64,000 nucleotides of DNA from DYCT01 sp051875715 (GCA_051875715.1 JBJEHD010000023.1:1-64000); one strand, 5' to 3'; counted from the stretch's first letter, positions 23,903 through 33,209 are shown. Made by a program: numbers and translations. The notes: generated from the letters alone by a model not told the origin.

Positions 23903-26900
23903 TTGACCTTAGCGTTTTACCTGGGAATCTTCCTTCTGCTGAACGTACCCAGCGTGCAGCAACGAACGGCTATATGGCTATCTGACCAGTTGGCTTCTTT
24001 GTTACACACCGACATTGAGTTGGGTGGTTTTTCCATCGGTATTCCCAACCGGTTGGTCGTTGACCGACTGTCGCTGCGCGACCGCCAAGGCGAGGAGATG
24101 TTCTATGCCACCCGAATTTCAGCCAAGATTCGCTTCCTTCCCCTGCTGCAAGGCGACATCGTGGTCGACAACATTCAGTTGTTCGGTTTTCATGCCGACC
24201 TGAACCGACCGACACCCGATGCCGAGCCGAACTTCCAGTTCCTCATCGACACATTCGCCAGTACCGACTCCACCAAAAAATCGTCACCCTTGTATCTGCG
24301 TATCAACTCCCTGTTGCTGCGCCGAGGCCGGGTGTCCTACGATGTCTGGTCCGAGGCGGCTACTCCCGGTATATTCAATCCCTCTCACATCAGTTTGTCC
24401 GACATCCGTGCGAATATCTCGCTGAAAGAGTTCAGTCCCGACTCGCTCCACCTTTATGTGAAGCGCATCAGCATGGCCGAACAATCGGGGCTGGAGTTGC
24501 AAAAACTGTCGTTGCGGCTGACTGCCAACGCACACGAAGCCACGCTGAGCCAGACCGCCGTGGTGTTGCCTCGTTCTGAAATCCGTCTCGACACCCTGCG
24601 CCTGACCTACGACAGTCTATCAGCAACCCGATGGGGAGACGCCCACCTCCGAGGGGGAATACACCCTTCGTTCATCTGTCCGGCCGACCTTTCAGGCTTG
24701 GTCCCTGCTCTGACCTGTTTCACCGACTTGCTTCGGCTGGAAGGCCGTCTCGAAGGGACTCTGAACGACTTGTCCATCTCCGGTGTCGAAGCCTCCCTCG
24801 CCGATTGGTTTTCCCTCCGATGCCAGGGTGGCGTGGCAGGAATCTTCGATTCCGAACCTCCCCGCCTCCGTCTCAGCCTGACGCAATGCCGGCTGGGTGC
24901 ACACGGCATCGAACGTCTTTTTCAGAATTTAGGAAAGAAAGCACCCGCCCCACTTGTCCGTTTGGGCGAAACCAATTTCGTCGGCCTCTTGTCCGGCCCA
25001 TCAGTCGGTCTGCGTGTGGGAGGCCAGCTGACCACCCAGTTGGGAAAGGTGAACACCAACCTGCAGATGCGCACCGACCCGACACTGGGTTACCGTTATG
25101 CTGAAGGCTCGTTATTCACTGAATCATTCCAGTTGGGCACCATGTTGGGCGAAAAATCCGAGTTAGGCGACATTGGCTTCGAGTTGCAGACCACCTTCGC
25201 CCGACGGGGGCGTCGCAGCCCCACCGTCCGGGCCGCCGGACGCGTCACTACGCTGGAGTGGAAACGATACACCTACCACAACATCACCCTCGACGGGTTG
25301 TTCGAGCAAGGGGGCTTTGACGGACGCATCATTCTGGATGATCCACACGGGCACATGTGGCTCGACGGACACATCAACCTCGCATCATCCGACCCCGTAT
25401 TCCGCTTTCAAGCCCAGGCCGACCATCTGCAACTGCACGAATTGAACCTGGTTCCGCATCATCAGCCCACTGAACTGTCGGCTTCGGTTTATGCCGACTT
25501 TGTAGGCAATTCCATTGACAACATGATAGGCTTCGTCCGAATGGACAGTCTGGAGTATACACGTTCTGGACAGACATTCCATCTGGCCGAGACTCGTTTG
25601 GAAATCGACCGCACCGAAGACGAGGAAAAACGGTTGTGCTTCACCTCCCCCTTCCTGACGGCCTTGATTGAAGGAGACTATTCCTACCGCACGCTTCCTG
25701 CCAGTTTGTTGCAGACAGTAGGAAAGCACATCCCCGCGCTGGTGAGTCCCGTCCGTATGGGGCGCGCTCCGAAAAACCGATTTCGGTTTGACTTTTGCTT
25801 GCAAGAGACACGCCAACTGAGCCAGACCTTCGAACTTCCCTTCACAAACCATAACCGCGCCCGCCTGTACGGCTATGTCGACGATTACGCCGACCAATTG
25901 CGCATTGAAGGGCATTTCCCATCTTTCGTCTATGACGGGAAGTGGTTTGAGTCCGCTCTGCTGCGTATCGATGCACCGGCCGATGCCTTGACGGCCCATT
26001 TGCGCGCCACCCAGCATCGAACGGGTGGCCAAGCGCTGAACCTCGCCATGGAGGCACAGGCGCACAACAACGAATTGTCTGCGGCCGTCAATTGGGGAAA
26101 TCAGTCGACAGCTACCTACTGCGGCCGACTCGACGTACTGACCCGGTTCGCCAAAGCCAACCCCACCGCACCCTTGCAAGCCGACATTCAGGTCCGGCCC
26201 GCACACATCGTCATCAACGACACCATTTGGACCCTCGACCCCGCACGTATCCTGGTCGACTCAGGCAAGGTTTGCATCGACCATTTCCGCTTCCACAGCC
26301 ACGACCGCTACCTTAGTGCCGCAGGCCGCATCGGCCCCGAGGCATCCGATACCCTCACTGCCCATCTCGGCGACATTAGTATCGGCTATGTGTTCGATGT
26401 GGTCGGTCTGAAGGATGTCGATTTCGATGGACTGGCCAGCGGAGCAGCACGGGCTGAATCAGTGTTGGACAAGCCTCGCCTCGACGCCTCGCTACACGTC
26501 AAATCCTTCACTTTCAACGACGCACCGCTGGGCGACATGGATATAGATGGCCGTTGGGACCCTGTCGAAGAAGGCATCTTCCTTGATGCCCACATGCGCG
26601 AAGAAGGGCTCTCGGCCACCACGGTGCAGGGCTTCATCTATCCCAAAAAGAAGGGGCTGGACCTGCACATTGATGCAGACAACACCAACTTGTCTTTCCT
26701 ACAGTACTATATGAAAAGCATTGCTTCCGATGTACGAGGACGCATCAAAGGCGGTGCACACTTCTACGGAGGTTTCAAGTCATTGATGCTGGAAGGAGAC
26801 GTCATGGCCGACGCCTCGCTCAAGTTCGACATTCTAGGGACTACCTTCTTTGTACGCGACTCCGTCCATATGCGTCCCTCCGAAATCCGTTTCGACCGTT

Positions 26901-28345
26901 GTGCCATCTTCGACCCCGAGAACCATGGCGGACGGCTGAGCGGACAGTTGCGCCATCGACATTTCAAGAACCTCAACTACCGCTTCCTCATTGACATGGA
27001 CAACATGCTGGCTTTCTCAACCAGCGAAAGCCCCGACATGCCGTTCTACGGCACGGTCTATGCCACCGGTCACGCCTTGCTCGACGGCGGCAGCAACGGG
27101 CTGAATGTCGATGTCTCCATGCAGACCCGCCCTGGGTCGCGCTTCACCTACCTGCTCCGTTCAGCCACCTCGGCCGCCAACAACCAGTTCATCACGTTTG
27201 TCGACAAGACGCCGCGCCGTGCCACCGACTCCATCCGACTCCAGTTGCTCCGTCCCGAGGCCGTCGTGCCGCCCGCTCCACCCATCGACATCCGTCTGAA
27301 CTTGCAGGTTGATGCCACTCCCGACGGACTCATGCAGATTGTGATGGACCCCGCTGCCGGCGACAACCTTAGTGGACGCGGCTCGGGAAACATTCGCGTA
27401 GAATATTTCAACAAAGGCGATGTCAAATTGTTCGGCACCTACCACATCAACCAAGGCACCTACAAGTTCAGCCTGCAGGAGGTCATCCGAAAAGATTTCA
27501 ACATCCAGCCCGGCAGTTCGCTCACCTTCAATGGGAACCCCGTCGACGCTACGCTCGACATCAATGCCTCACATACGGTCAACTCTGTCGCACTCAGCGA
27601 TTTGGGCATCAATGAATCGTTCACCCAGACCAATGTCAAAGTAAATTGTCTGATGAACCTGACGGGCAATCTGACCCGTCCACAGTTGAAATTCGACATC
27701 GATCTGCCCAATGTGAGCGCCGAAGAACGCGAAGTCGTACGCAGCGCCATCAGCACCGACGAAGAGATGAACATGCAGATACTCTACCTGCTTGGAATCG
27801 GGAAATTCTATACGTACGACTACATGAGCAACCGCACCGGCCAGTCGAGTAGCGCGATGAGTTCGATGTTGTCATCGACCCTCTCGGGACAGTTGAACCG
27901 TGTACTGGGGCAGGCCCTTAACCTGCACAACTGGAACTTCGGCACGATGCTTAGCACGGGCGAGAAAGGATGGACCGACGTAGAAGTGGAAGGAATGCTG
28001 TCCGGACAGTTGCTCAACAATCGTCTGCTCATCAACGGCAATTTCGGCTATCGGGACAATCCGATGGCGCAGACAAACTTCGTGGGCGATTTCGATGTCG
28101 AATGGCTGCTCACCCCTTCGGGCGACATCCGCCTAAAGGCGTACAACCGGACCAACGACCGTTACTACACCAAAACAACCCTGACTACCCAAGGCGTAGG
28201 CATGGCTTACAAGAAAGACTTCGATGCATGGCGCGACCTATTGCTATGGCGCAGCCACATCCGTGCACGCCGGGCCAAAGAGGCACAGAAGGCATCCGAA
28301 AAAATCCAGGGAAATGCGCAGGAAGAAGCGCACGAGTCTCGTTGA
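23903..28345 (+). CDS. tamB: TamB/DUF490-type translocation and assembly module protein (start uncertain)
   Basis: The 1480-residue protein has an N-terminal membrane anchor (LAFYLGIFLLLNVP), a very long beta-rich region (beta-taco repeats) and the C-terminal DUF490 domain (IKVNCLMNLTGNL..., EEMNMQILYLLGIGKFYTYDY, SGQLNRVLGQ, ATLDINASHTVNSV). TamB homologues bridge inner and outer membrane for lipid transport or outer-membrane protein assembly. The start is odd: the frame is open from about 23832 without ATG, TTG 23903 is the first usual start, and an ATG at 23850 is one frame off, stopping after two codons. Confidence 0.88.
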   Translation: MTLAFYLGIFLLLNVPSVQQRTAIWLSDQLASLLHTDIELGGFSIGIPNRLVVDRLSLRDRQGEEMFYATRISAKIRFLPLLQGDIVVDNIQLFGFHADLNRPTPDAEPNFQFLIDTFASTDSTKKSSPLYLRINSLLLRRGRVSYDVWSEAATPGIFNPSHISLSDIRANISLKEFSPDSLHLYVKRISMAEQSGLELQKLSLRLTANAHEATLSQTAVVLPRSEIRLDTLRLTYDSLSATRWGDAHLRGGIHPSFICPADLSGLVPALTCFTDLLRLEGRLEGTLNDLSISGVEASLADWFSLRCQGGVAGIFDSEPPRLRLSLTQCRLGAHGIERLFQNLGKKAPAPLVRLGETNFVGLLSGPSVGLRVGGQLTTQLGKVNTNLQMRTDPTLGYRYAEGSLFTESFQLGTMLGEKSELGDIGFELQTTFARRGRRSPTVRAAGRVTTLEWKRYTYHNITLDGLFEQGGFDGRIILDDPHGHMWLDGHINLASSDPVFRFQAQADHLQLHELNLVPHHQPTELSASVYADFVGNSIDNMIGFVRMDSLEYTRSGQTFHLAETRLEIDRTEDEEKRLCFTSPFLTALIEGDYSYRTLPASLLQTVGKHIPALVSPVRMGRAPKNRFRFDFCLQETRQLSQTFELPFTNHNRARLYGYVDDYADQLRIEGHFPSFVYDGKWFESALLRIDAPADALTAHLRATQHRTGGQALNLAMEAQAHNNELSAAVNWGNQSTATYCGRLDVLTRFAKANPTAPLQADIQVRPAHIVINDTIWTLDPARILVDSGKVCIDHFRFHSHDRYLSAAGRIGPEASDTLTAHLGDISIGYVFDVVGLKDVDFDGLASGAARAESVLDKPRLDASLHVKSFTFNDAPLGDMDIDGRWDPVEEGIFLDAHMREEGLSATTVQGFIYPKKKGLDLHIDADNTNLSFLQYYMKSIASDVRGRIKGGAHFYGGFKSLMLEGDVMADASLKFDILGTTFFVRDSVHMRPSEIRFDRCAIFDPENHGGRLSGQLRHRHFKNLNYRFLIDMDNMLAFSTSESPDMPFYGTVYATGHALLDGGSNGLNVDVSMQTRPGSRFTYLLRSATSAANNQFITFVDKTPRRATDSIRLQLLRPEAVVPPAPPIDIRLNLQVDATPDGLMQIVMDPAAGDNLSGRGSGNIRVEYFNKGDVKLFGTYHINQGTYKFSLQEVIRKDFNIQPGSSLTFNGNPVDATLDINASHTVNSVALSDLGINESFTQTNVKVNCLMNLTGNLTRPQLKFDIDLPNVSAEEREVVRSAISTDEEMNMQILYLLGIGKFYTYDYMSNRTGQSSSAMSSMLSSTLSGQLNRVLGQALNLHNWNFGTMLSTGEKGWTDVEVEGMLSGQLLNNRLLINGNFGYRDNPMAQTNFVGDFDVEWLLTPSGDIRLKAYNRTNDRYYTKTTLTTQGVGMAYKKDFDAWRDLLLWRSHIRARRAKEAQKASEKIQGNAQEEAHESR

Positions 28346-28350
28346 TTCCT

Positions 28351-29160
28351 CTATTCCACCAAACGCAGCGTCAGGCCTCCTTCTGCATTGGCCCACATGT
28401 CCACCCAGTAGCATACCCATGTCTCGGGTACGCCGATGGAGGCACGGAAATGAAAACCATTGGAATCCACGCCCATGAAGCGGATGTCGGCCAAGACAGC
28501 CTGGGCGAGGAACGAACGGTCCACCACGGAAGCGAAGGTTTCCTTCACTACGTCTTGTGCATAGAGGCATGTTTTTCCCTCGTACACACACAGGTGGATG
28601 ACATTGTCGAAATACACCTTGTCCACCCGCAATCCTTCTTCTGAAAACGAGGGGCAATACACCTTGCGTGTTGATGGATTTATGCACACGTAGGCATGAT
28701 AGCGCCTGCCCGCATGGTTCACCACGCTGTCGCGCTTCAGCACCTCCTGCCGGACGGGGATGGGTTCAGCCTCCGGCCTTCCGGCAAAGGCCAGCGAGTC
28801 GTCGGCATCGGTCGACTTGACCAGACAGATGGCATCGTCTGCGTACGAACGGAAACAGAACTCCTGCTGCGTCAGCCGGTCAATGCGGTAGCGCACGTCG
28901 GTCGTCCCATACAGGCAGAGGCTGTCGGCATGCACCTCGTAGCGGACGGGCGCATGCTCGGGGTCGACGTAGAAGATTGAATCACCCTGCACGCGAAACA
29001 AGACTGTTCCGCCGTCTACCTCAATCCAAATGCCCTGCAGCCATTCCGCTGCCTGCGCATCCCGTTCGTTCGTCAGTTTTGCCTGGTCGACTTGCGAGCA
29101 ACTTGCCACACACAAACCCAGCAGCCACGCAGCCGCCAGGCATCGATATTGTTTGATCAT
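28351..29160 (-). CDS. Putative lipoprotein of unknown function (DUF4738-like)
   Basis: The 269-residue protein starts with a lipoprotein signal (WLLGLCVASCS; lipobox Cys about 21). The rest is beta-rich: GIWIEVDGGTVLFRVQGDSIFYVDPE, YEVHADSLCLYG, then DSVVNHAGRRYHAYVCINPSTRKVYCP and IGVPETWVCYWVDMWANAEGG. It resembles the Bacteroidota DUF4738 lipoproteins, but I am not certain of that. It ends 5 bp from the convergent tamB and lies 12 bp downstream of rfbC on the same strand, so the two may be co-transcribed. Confidence 0.75.
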   Translation of the reverse strand: MIKQYRCLAAAWLLGLCVASCSQVDQAKLTNERDAQAAEWLQGIWIEVDGGTVLFRVQGDSIFYVDPEHAPVRYEVHADSLCLYGTTDVRYRIDRLTQQEFCFRSYADDAICLVKSTDADDSLAFAGRPEAEPIPVRQEVLKRDSVVNHAGRRYHAYVCINPSTRKVYCPSFSEEGLRVDKVYFDNVIHLCVYEGKTCLYAQDVVKETFASVVDRSFLAQAVLADIRFMGVDSNGFHFRASIGVPETWVCYWVDMWANAEGGLTLRLVE

Positions 29161-29172
29161 GTGGATACCTCC

Positions 29173-29721
29173 TTATTCGAATACTACCGCTTCGCGGAAA
29201 GGTTTGCCGGCCCGGTCTTTGGGCGAAAGCAACATCTGGTCGGGATGCACCGGCCAGTCAATGCCCAAATCTTTATCGTCAAACAGAATCGAGGCTTCTG
29301 CTTCGGGATGGTAGGCATTGTCCACCTTGTAGGCGAAGACGGCCTCCTCGCTCAATACCACGAATCCGTGGGCGAATCCGCGGGGGATGAACAACTGGCG
29401 TTTGTTCTCCTCGCTCAACAACACGCTTACGTGGCGACCGAATGTCGGTGACGAACGACGCAAATCGACGGCTACGTCCCACACCTTGCCTTGGATGACA
29501 CGGACCAGTTTGGCCTGGCTGTACGATCCCTGCTGGTAATGCAGGCCGCGAAGCACTCCGAACGTTGATTTCGATTCGTTATCCTGGATAAAGCGTACCG
29601 GCCCCACATGGGCATCGAACTCTGCTTGTTTGAAAGCCTCCATGAAATAGCCCCTGTCGTCTTGAAACACGCGAGGCTCAATCACCCATACACCATCTAT
29701 TTCCGTTTGTACGTATGTCAT
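29173..29721 (-). CDS. rfbC: dTDP-4-dehydrorhamnose 3,5-epimerase
   Basis: The 182-residue protein matches RmlC: EPRVFQDDRGYFMEAF, FIQDNESKSTFGVLRGLHYQ (catalytic His in LRGLHYQ), LVRVIQGKVWDVAVDLRRSSPTFG, FIPRGFAHGFVVLSEEAVFAYKVDNAYHPE and DKDLGIDWPV. It epimerises C3 and C5 of dTDP-4-keto-6-deoxyglucose on the way to dTDP-L-rhamnose. I chose ATG 29721 (MTYVQTEIDGV). The other rml genes are not in the window. Confidence 0.96.
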   Translation of the reverse strand: MTYVQTEIDGVWVIEPRVFQDDRGYFMEAFKQAEFDAHVGPVRFIQDNESKSTFGVLRGLHYQQGSYSQAKLVRVIQGKVWDVAVDLRRSSPTFGRHVSVLLSEENKRQLFIPRGFAHGFVVLSEEAVFAYKVDNAYHPEAEASILFDDKDLGIDWPVHPDQMLLSPKDRAGKPFREAVVFE

Positions 29722-29748
29722 AGTTCTTTTTTGTATTATTTCGAGCGG

Positions 29749-29756
29749 CAAAATTA
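29749..29756 (-). promoter_or_regulatory. rfbC -7 box
   Basis: Minus-strand TAATTTTG fits TAnnTTTG 28 bp upstream of the rfbC start; no clear -33 box. Confidence 0.5.
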
Positions 29757-29937
29757 ACCATTTGTGTCCGAAACTCCGCACGAAAGCCGCTGAATTTTCT
29801 CCGTCGGTCCCTCCTTCCCGGCCTTTCCAACTTCTTTGTTCGATAAACGGGGAGGCAAGCCTGATAAAAGTGGCAAACTCTCGCAAAAAAACAGAGCGAA
29901 GGTGTACCGATTGGCTGAAAAATTGTACATTTGCCTC

Positions 29938-30957
29938 ATGATTGCATTGGAACAACATATCGCCCGCTTGCTTCTCGACCATGACTATGTGGTTGTCCCC
30001 CGCTTCGGAGGCTTTATGGCTCGCTACACGTCCGCCCGTTTCGACGAGGCTGAAGACCGCCTGCTGCCTCCCACGCGCTCGTTGAGTTTCAATCCCCGGC
30101 TGCAGTTGAACGACGGCCTGCTTGTGCAGTCGTACATGCAAGCCTATGGGACGGACTTCCCCGACGCCAACCGTCGGCTCGAACGCGACGTGCGCCGGAC
30201 GATGAAGCAACTGCGCACCACCGGGTGTTTGGAGTGGGAAGGTCTGGGCGTGTTCTCCTTGAATGCGGATGACACCTATTTTTTCACGCCCGATGCCGAT
30301 TGGCTGGCCGCTCCCTCGTCCTATGGTTTGTCCGCTTTCCGTCCGCAACGTCTGCAGCCATCGGCCTCTGTCGTCCTGGTGCAGCCGTCTGCCGCCGTGG
30401 CTTCTCGTCGTCCCGACGTTTACGAACTGCGCATCGGACGTACGTGGCTGCGTGGCATCGTAGCTGCTGCTGTGACCATCATAGCCTTCTTCCTGTTGTC
30501 CACACCCGCCGAAAACACCTACGTCGAGGCAGACAACTACGCCTCGCTCTTCCCTGCGCCTGTCTGTCAGGCTCGTCCGGCCCTCGCACGGCGTCCGGCC
30601 CCGGCCCGTCCGGTCAAGGTGCGCGAAGAACGTATGCCCGCTCCGGCGGAGGCCGATTCGAAGTCCAGCACTAAGTTGGCGGAAGTTCCGCAGGCACCAT
30701 CCAAGCCGGCAGTTTCCCCGCAGATTACTGCTAAACGATACCACGTCGTTGTGGCCAGCGTACGCAGCCGGGCCGAAGCCGACCAGTTGGTGCAGACTCT
30801 TGTTCGCGAAGGACACGCCGATGCTTCCGTTGTCGAGGGCGACGGCCGCATACGCGTCAGCCTGTCGTCCTGCACCGACCAGTCCGCCGCCTACCGCCGG
30901 TTAGCCGAGGTGCGTCAGCAACCCAGTTTCAAAGATGCCTGGCTGTTAGTACGATAG
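29938..30957 (+). CDS. HU-like (CCDC81-type) and SPOR domain membrane protein
   Basis: About 339 residues in three parts: an N-terminal HU-like/CCDC81 module typical of Bacteroidota (IARLLLDHDYVVVPRFGGFMARYTSA, LSFNPRLQLNDGLL, GCLEWEGLGVFSLN), one membrane helix (WLRGIVAAAVTIIAFFLLS, about 165-183), and a C-terminal SPOR domain (RYHVVVASVRSRAEADQLVQTL ... KDAWLLVR) after a proline/alanine-rich linker. SPOR domains bind denuded peptidoglycan at division sites, so this is probably a septal or cell-wall-linked protein. TACATTTG sits at 29926-29933, so close to the ATG that a transcript from it would be nearly leaderless. Confidence 0.85.
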   Translation: MIALEQHIARLLLDHDYVVVPRFGGFMARYTSARFDEAEDRLLPPTRSLSFNPRLQLNDGLLVQSYMQAYGTDFPDANRRLERDVRRTMKQLRTTGCLEWEGLGVFSLNADDTYFFTPDADWLAAPSSYGLSAFRPQRLQPSASVVLVQPSAAVASRRPDVYELRIGRTWLRGIVAAAVTIIAFFLLSTPAENTYVEADNYASLFPAPVCQARPALARRPAPARPVKVREERMPAPAEADSKSSTKLAEVPQAPSKPAVSPQITAKRYHVVVASVRSRAEADQLVQTLVREGHADASVVEGDGRIRVSLSSCTDQSAAYRRLAEVRQQPSFKDAWLLVR

Positions 30958-30992
30958 CTGCAGCCCATTCCTATTCCATTACGTACAAGGAT

Positions 30993-31520
30993 ATGAAACG
31001 AATCATGTGCCCTAAGTGTGAGAACTATCTCACCTTCGACGAGACCCTCTACACAGCCGGTCAAAGCCTTGTGTTTGTCTGCGAGCATTGCAAGAAGCAG
31101 TTCTCCATCCGCATCGGCCGCACCAAGTTGAAAGAGAAGCAGCGCAACGAGACCGCCCCCGCCTCGGAGGCTTCGGAATGGGGATGGATTACGGTGGTCG
31201 AGAACCGCTTCGGCTATCAGCAGCAATTCGCCTTGCACGAAGGCGACAACCTCATTGGCCGTCGTAGTCCAGGCTGCCAGGTAGACATCGCCATCGAGAC
31301 GGCCGACCCGAGCATGGACCGCCGCCATTGCTTCATTCAGGCCCGCCGCCGCCCCACGGGCGAGCGGGTGTTCACCTTGCGCGACCATCCCAGCCTGACG
31401 GGCACATTCCTGCAAAATCGATTATTGGCCGACAAGGATCGCGCCGTTCTCGAGGGAGACGAGGTCATCACCCTCGGTGCCACCACACTCATTTTTCATG
31501 CTCCCGAAGCAGCAGAATAA
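30993..31520 (+). CDS. Zinc-ribbon plus FHA domain protein
   Basis: The 175-residue protein opens with a four-cysteine zinc ribbon (CPKC at 6-9, CEHC at 30-33), a basic linker, and a forkhead-associated domain (about 64-170): NLIGRRSPGCQVDIAIETADPSMDRRHCFI, then SLTGTFLQNRLL and LEGDEVITLGATTLIF. FHA domains bind phosphothreonine, so it may read protein phosphorylation. It is 35 bp after the SPOR-domain gene and may be co-expressed with it. No kinase gene is nearby. Confidence 0.9.
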   Translation: MKRIMCPKCENYLTFDETLYTAGQSLVFVCEHCKKQFSIRIGRTKLKEKQRNETAPASEASEWGWITVVENRFGYQQQFALHEGDNLIGRRSPGCQVDIAIETADPSMDRRHCFIQARRRPTGERVFTLRDHPSLTGTFLQNRLLADKDRAVLEGDEVITLGATTLIFHAPEAAE

Positions 31521-31525
31521 GGCGG

Positions 31526-31936
31526 TCAGGCCTTCGCTGCAAGTCTTACCAGCACGAAGTTGACCATCACGCTGATTGCCAACACGGGCAGGTAGGCCAC
31601 TCCGTCATCCAGTCCGCACACGCCGACGGCCAAAGCCATCAGTCCCATGCGCACCACGAACAGGTTGACCAGATGCGCCCCAACGATGCCTGCCACGCGC
31701 CTCACCGATGGCGCACAGGCGAAGGTCCAGCGCAAAGTCAGGAAGCAGTTCACTCCCAGCGAGAGCAGATAGCCGCATACCAACGCCACCTGATAAGGGG
31801 CCACTCTGCGTACAGCATAGAACACCGCCGCATCAATGGCCGTACATACCACGCCCACGACGCAGAAACGTACAAACTCGCGCATCAGGCCCGGCTTGCG
31901 TCCGGCTTCCGTCAGTTTCTTCCAATCCATAGCCAT
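31526..31936 (-). CDS. GtrA family membrane protein
   Basis: The 136-residue protein has four membrane helices and the GtrA opening REFVRFCVVGVVCTAIDAAVFYAV, with VCGYLLSLGVNCFLTLRWTFA following. GtrA-like proteins are thought to flip lipid-linked sugars for glycan decoration. It converges with the FHA gene, 5 bp apart. A complete MITE-like element begins 23 bp upstream of its start. Confidence 0.88.
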   Translation of the reverse strand: MAMDWKKLTEAGRKPGLMREFVRFCVVGVVCTAIDAAVFYAVRRVAPYQVALVCGYLLSLGVNCFLTLRWTFACAPSVRRVAGIVGAHLVNLFVVRMGLMALAVGVCGLDDGVAYLPVLAISVMVNFVLVRLAAKA

Positions 31937-31959
31937 GCTTTTTTACTTGATGGTTTTTT

Positions 31960-32123
31960 ACCCAAAACGGTCATTAGGCCTTTATGCGCAAACGAACTTT
32001 CTTTTGGGCATCTGTCTTCCCGTTTCTCGGTTACAATGGAGCCCCATTGCGCCCTCAAAACGAGAACACATCTTCTCAAAAATAGAAGTTGTTTTCATCA
32101 TAACGCGAATGACCGATTTGGGT
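31960..32123 (+). mobile_element. MITE-like element, complete copy A
   Basis: 164 bp with 18-bp terminal inverted repeats: left ACCCAAAACGGTCATTAG, right end (reverse complement) ACCCAAATCGGTCATTCG. The interior shares almost every base with copies at 42664 (inverted) and 46257. It has no coding capacity. It lies between the gtrA-type gene start and the rpoD terminator. Confidence 0.85.
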
Positions 32124-32129
32124 TTAATC

Positions 32130-32162
32130 AAAAGCCCCGTGGCATTGCGCTGCGGGGCTTTT
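32130..32162 (-). terminator. rpoD intrinsic terminator
   Basis: AAAAGCCCCG (32130-32139) and CGGGGCTTTT (32153-32162) form a perfect 10-bp stem with a 13-nt loop, 27 bp after the rpoD stop. It reads on the minus strand and would work in both directions. Confidence 0.85.
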
Positions 32163-32189
32163 GGCTATATTCGTTTGTTCGGGGAAATT

Positions 32190-33050
32190 CTATCCCAAGT
32201 AGGACTTCAGCAGTTTGCTCCGATTGCTTTGACGGAGTCGCCGAATGGCTTTTTCCTTGATTTGCCGCACGCGTTCGCGTGTAAGTCCGAATTTGTCACC
32301 GATTTCTTCCAATGTCATCTCCTGTGTACCGATGCCGAAGAACAACTGGATGATTTCTTTTTCGCGGTCGGTCAAGGTGGAGAGCGCACGGTCTATCTCG
32401 CGCGAGAGCGATTCGTTGACCAGCGAGCGGTCTGCCATGGGCGAGTCATCGTTGACCAGCACGTCGAGCAGGCTGTTGTCTTCTCCTTCCACGAAAGGTG
32501 CATCCACCGAGATGTGTCGTCCGGACACCTTCAGCGTATCCGAGATTTTGTCTACGGGGATTTCCAGTTCGTCGGCCAGTTCTTCCGGCGAGGGGCGTCG
32601 TTCGTTTTCCTGTTCGAATTTCGAGAAGGCTTTGCTGATTTTATTGAGCGAACCCACCTGGTTGAGCGGCAGGCGCACGATACGCGATTGTTCGGCCAGG
32701 GCTTGCAAAATCGACTGGCGTATCCACCATACCGCGTAACTGATGAATTTGAAGCCTCGGGTTTCGTCAAACTTTTCGGCCGCCTTTATCAAGCCCAGGT
32801 TTCCCTCGTTGATGAGGTCAGGCAGGCTCAGCCCCTGGTTCTGATACTGTTTAGCCACGGACACGACAAAACGCAGGTTGGCTCGGGTGAGTTTTTCCAG
32901 CGCCACGCGGTCACCCTTGCGGATGCGCTGGGCCAGTTCCACCTCTTCTTCCACCGTGATGAGGTCTTCGCGTCCTATCTCCTGGAGGTATTTGTCCAGC
33001 GACGCGCTTTCTCGGTTCGTGATGCTTTTTGTGATTTTTAGTTGTCTCAT
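32190..33050 (-). CDS. rpoD: Primary sigma factor RpoD (SigA, Bacteroidota type)
   Basis: The 286-residue protein is a short sigma-70: region 1.2 (SLDKYLQEIGREDLI), region 2 (NLRFVVSVAKQYQNQGLSLPDLINEGNLGLIKAAEKFDETRGFKFISYAVWWIRQSI), region 3, and region 4 (EIIQLFFGIGTQEMTLEEIGDKFGLTRERVRQIKEKAIRRLR). Group 1 sigma factors in Bacteroidota lack the long N-terminal region 1.1 and read TTTG/TAnnTTTG promoters, which occur throughout this window. Own -7 box at 33076-33083 and terminator at 32130-32162. Confidence 0.96.
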   Translation of the reverse strand: MRQLKITKSITNRESASLDKYLQEIGREDLITVEEEVELAQRIRKGDRVALEKLTRANLRFVVSVAKQYQNQGLSLPDLINEGNLGLIKAAEKFDETRGFKFISYAVWWIRQSILQALAEQSRIVRLPLNQVGSLNKISKAFSKFEQENERRPSPEELADELEIPVDKISDTLKVSGRHISVDAPFVEGEDNSLLDVLVNDDSPMADRSLVNESLSREIDRALSTLTDREKEIIQLFFGIGTQEMTLEEIGDKFGLTRERVRQIKEKAIRRLRQSNRSKLLKSYLG

Positions 33051-33075
33051 TCCCTCTAAAAATGATTTTGAGGCG

Positions 33076-33083
33076 CAAAGTTA
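33076..33083 (-). promoter_or_regulatory. rpoD -7 box
   Basis: Minus-strand TAACTTTG fits TAnnTTTG, 26 bp upstream of the start. A GTTG at about 19 bp further upstream may serve as -33. Confidence 0.6.
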
Positions 33084-33209
33084 CAACATTTTCTTTCTAA
33101 TTCGCAACTTTGCACCTCTGTTTTTCTTGCTGCCTGCCAGAAAGGGGTGTCCGAGGTGTTTCCTACACCTTTCATCCCAGACTTTCCGGCAGGCTGCGGG
33201 GACGTGTTC

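Noticed and set aside
29722..30816. Long N-terminal extension of rfbC on the minus strand
   Set aside because: The extension is antisense to the SPOR-domain gene. RmlC proteins start at the MTYVQTEIDG methionine and have about 180 residues.
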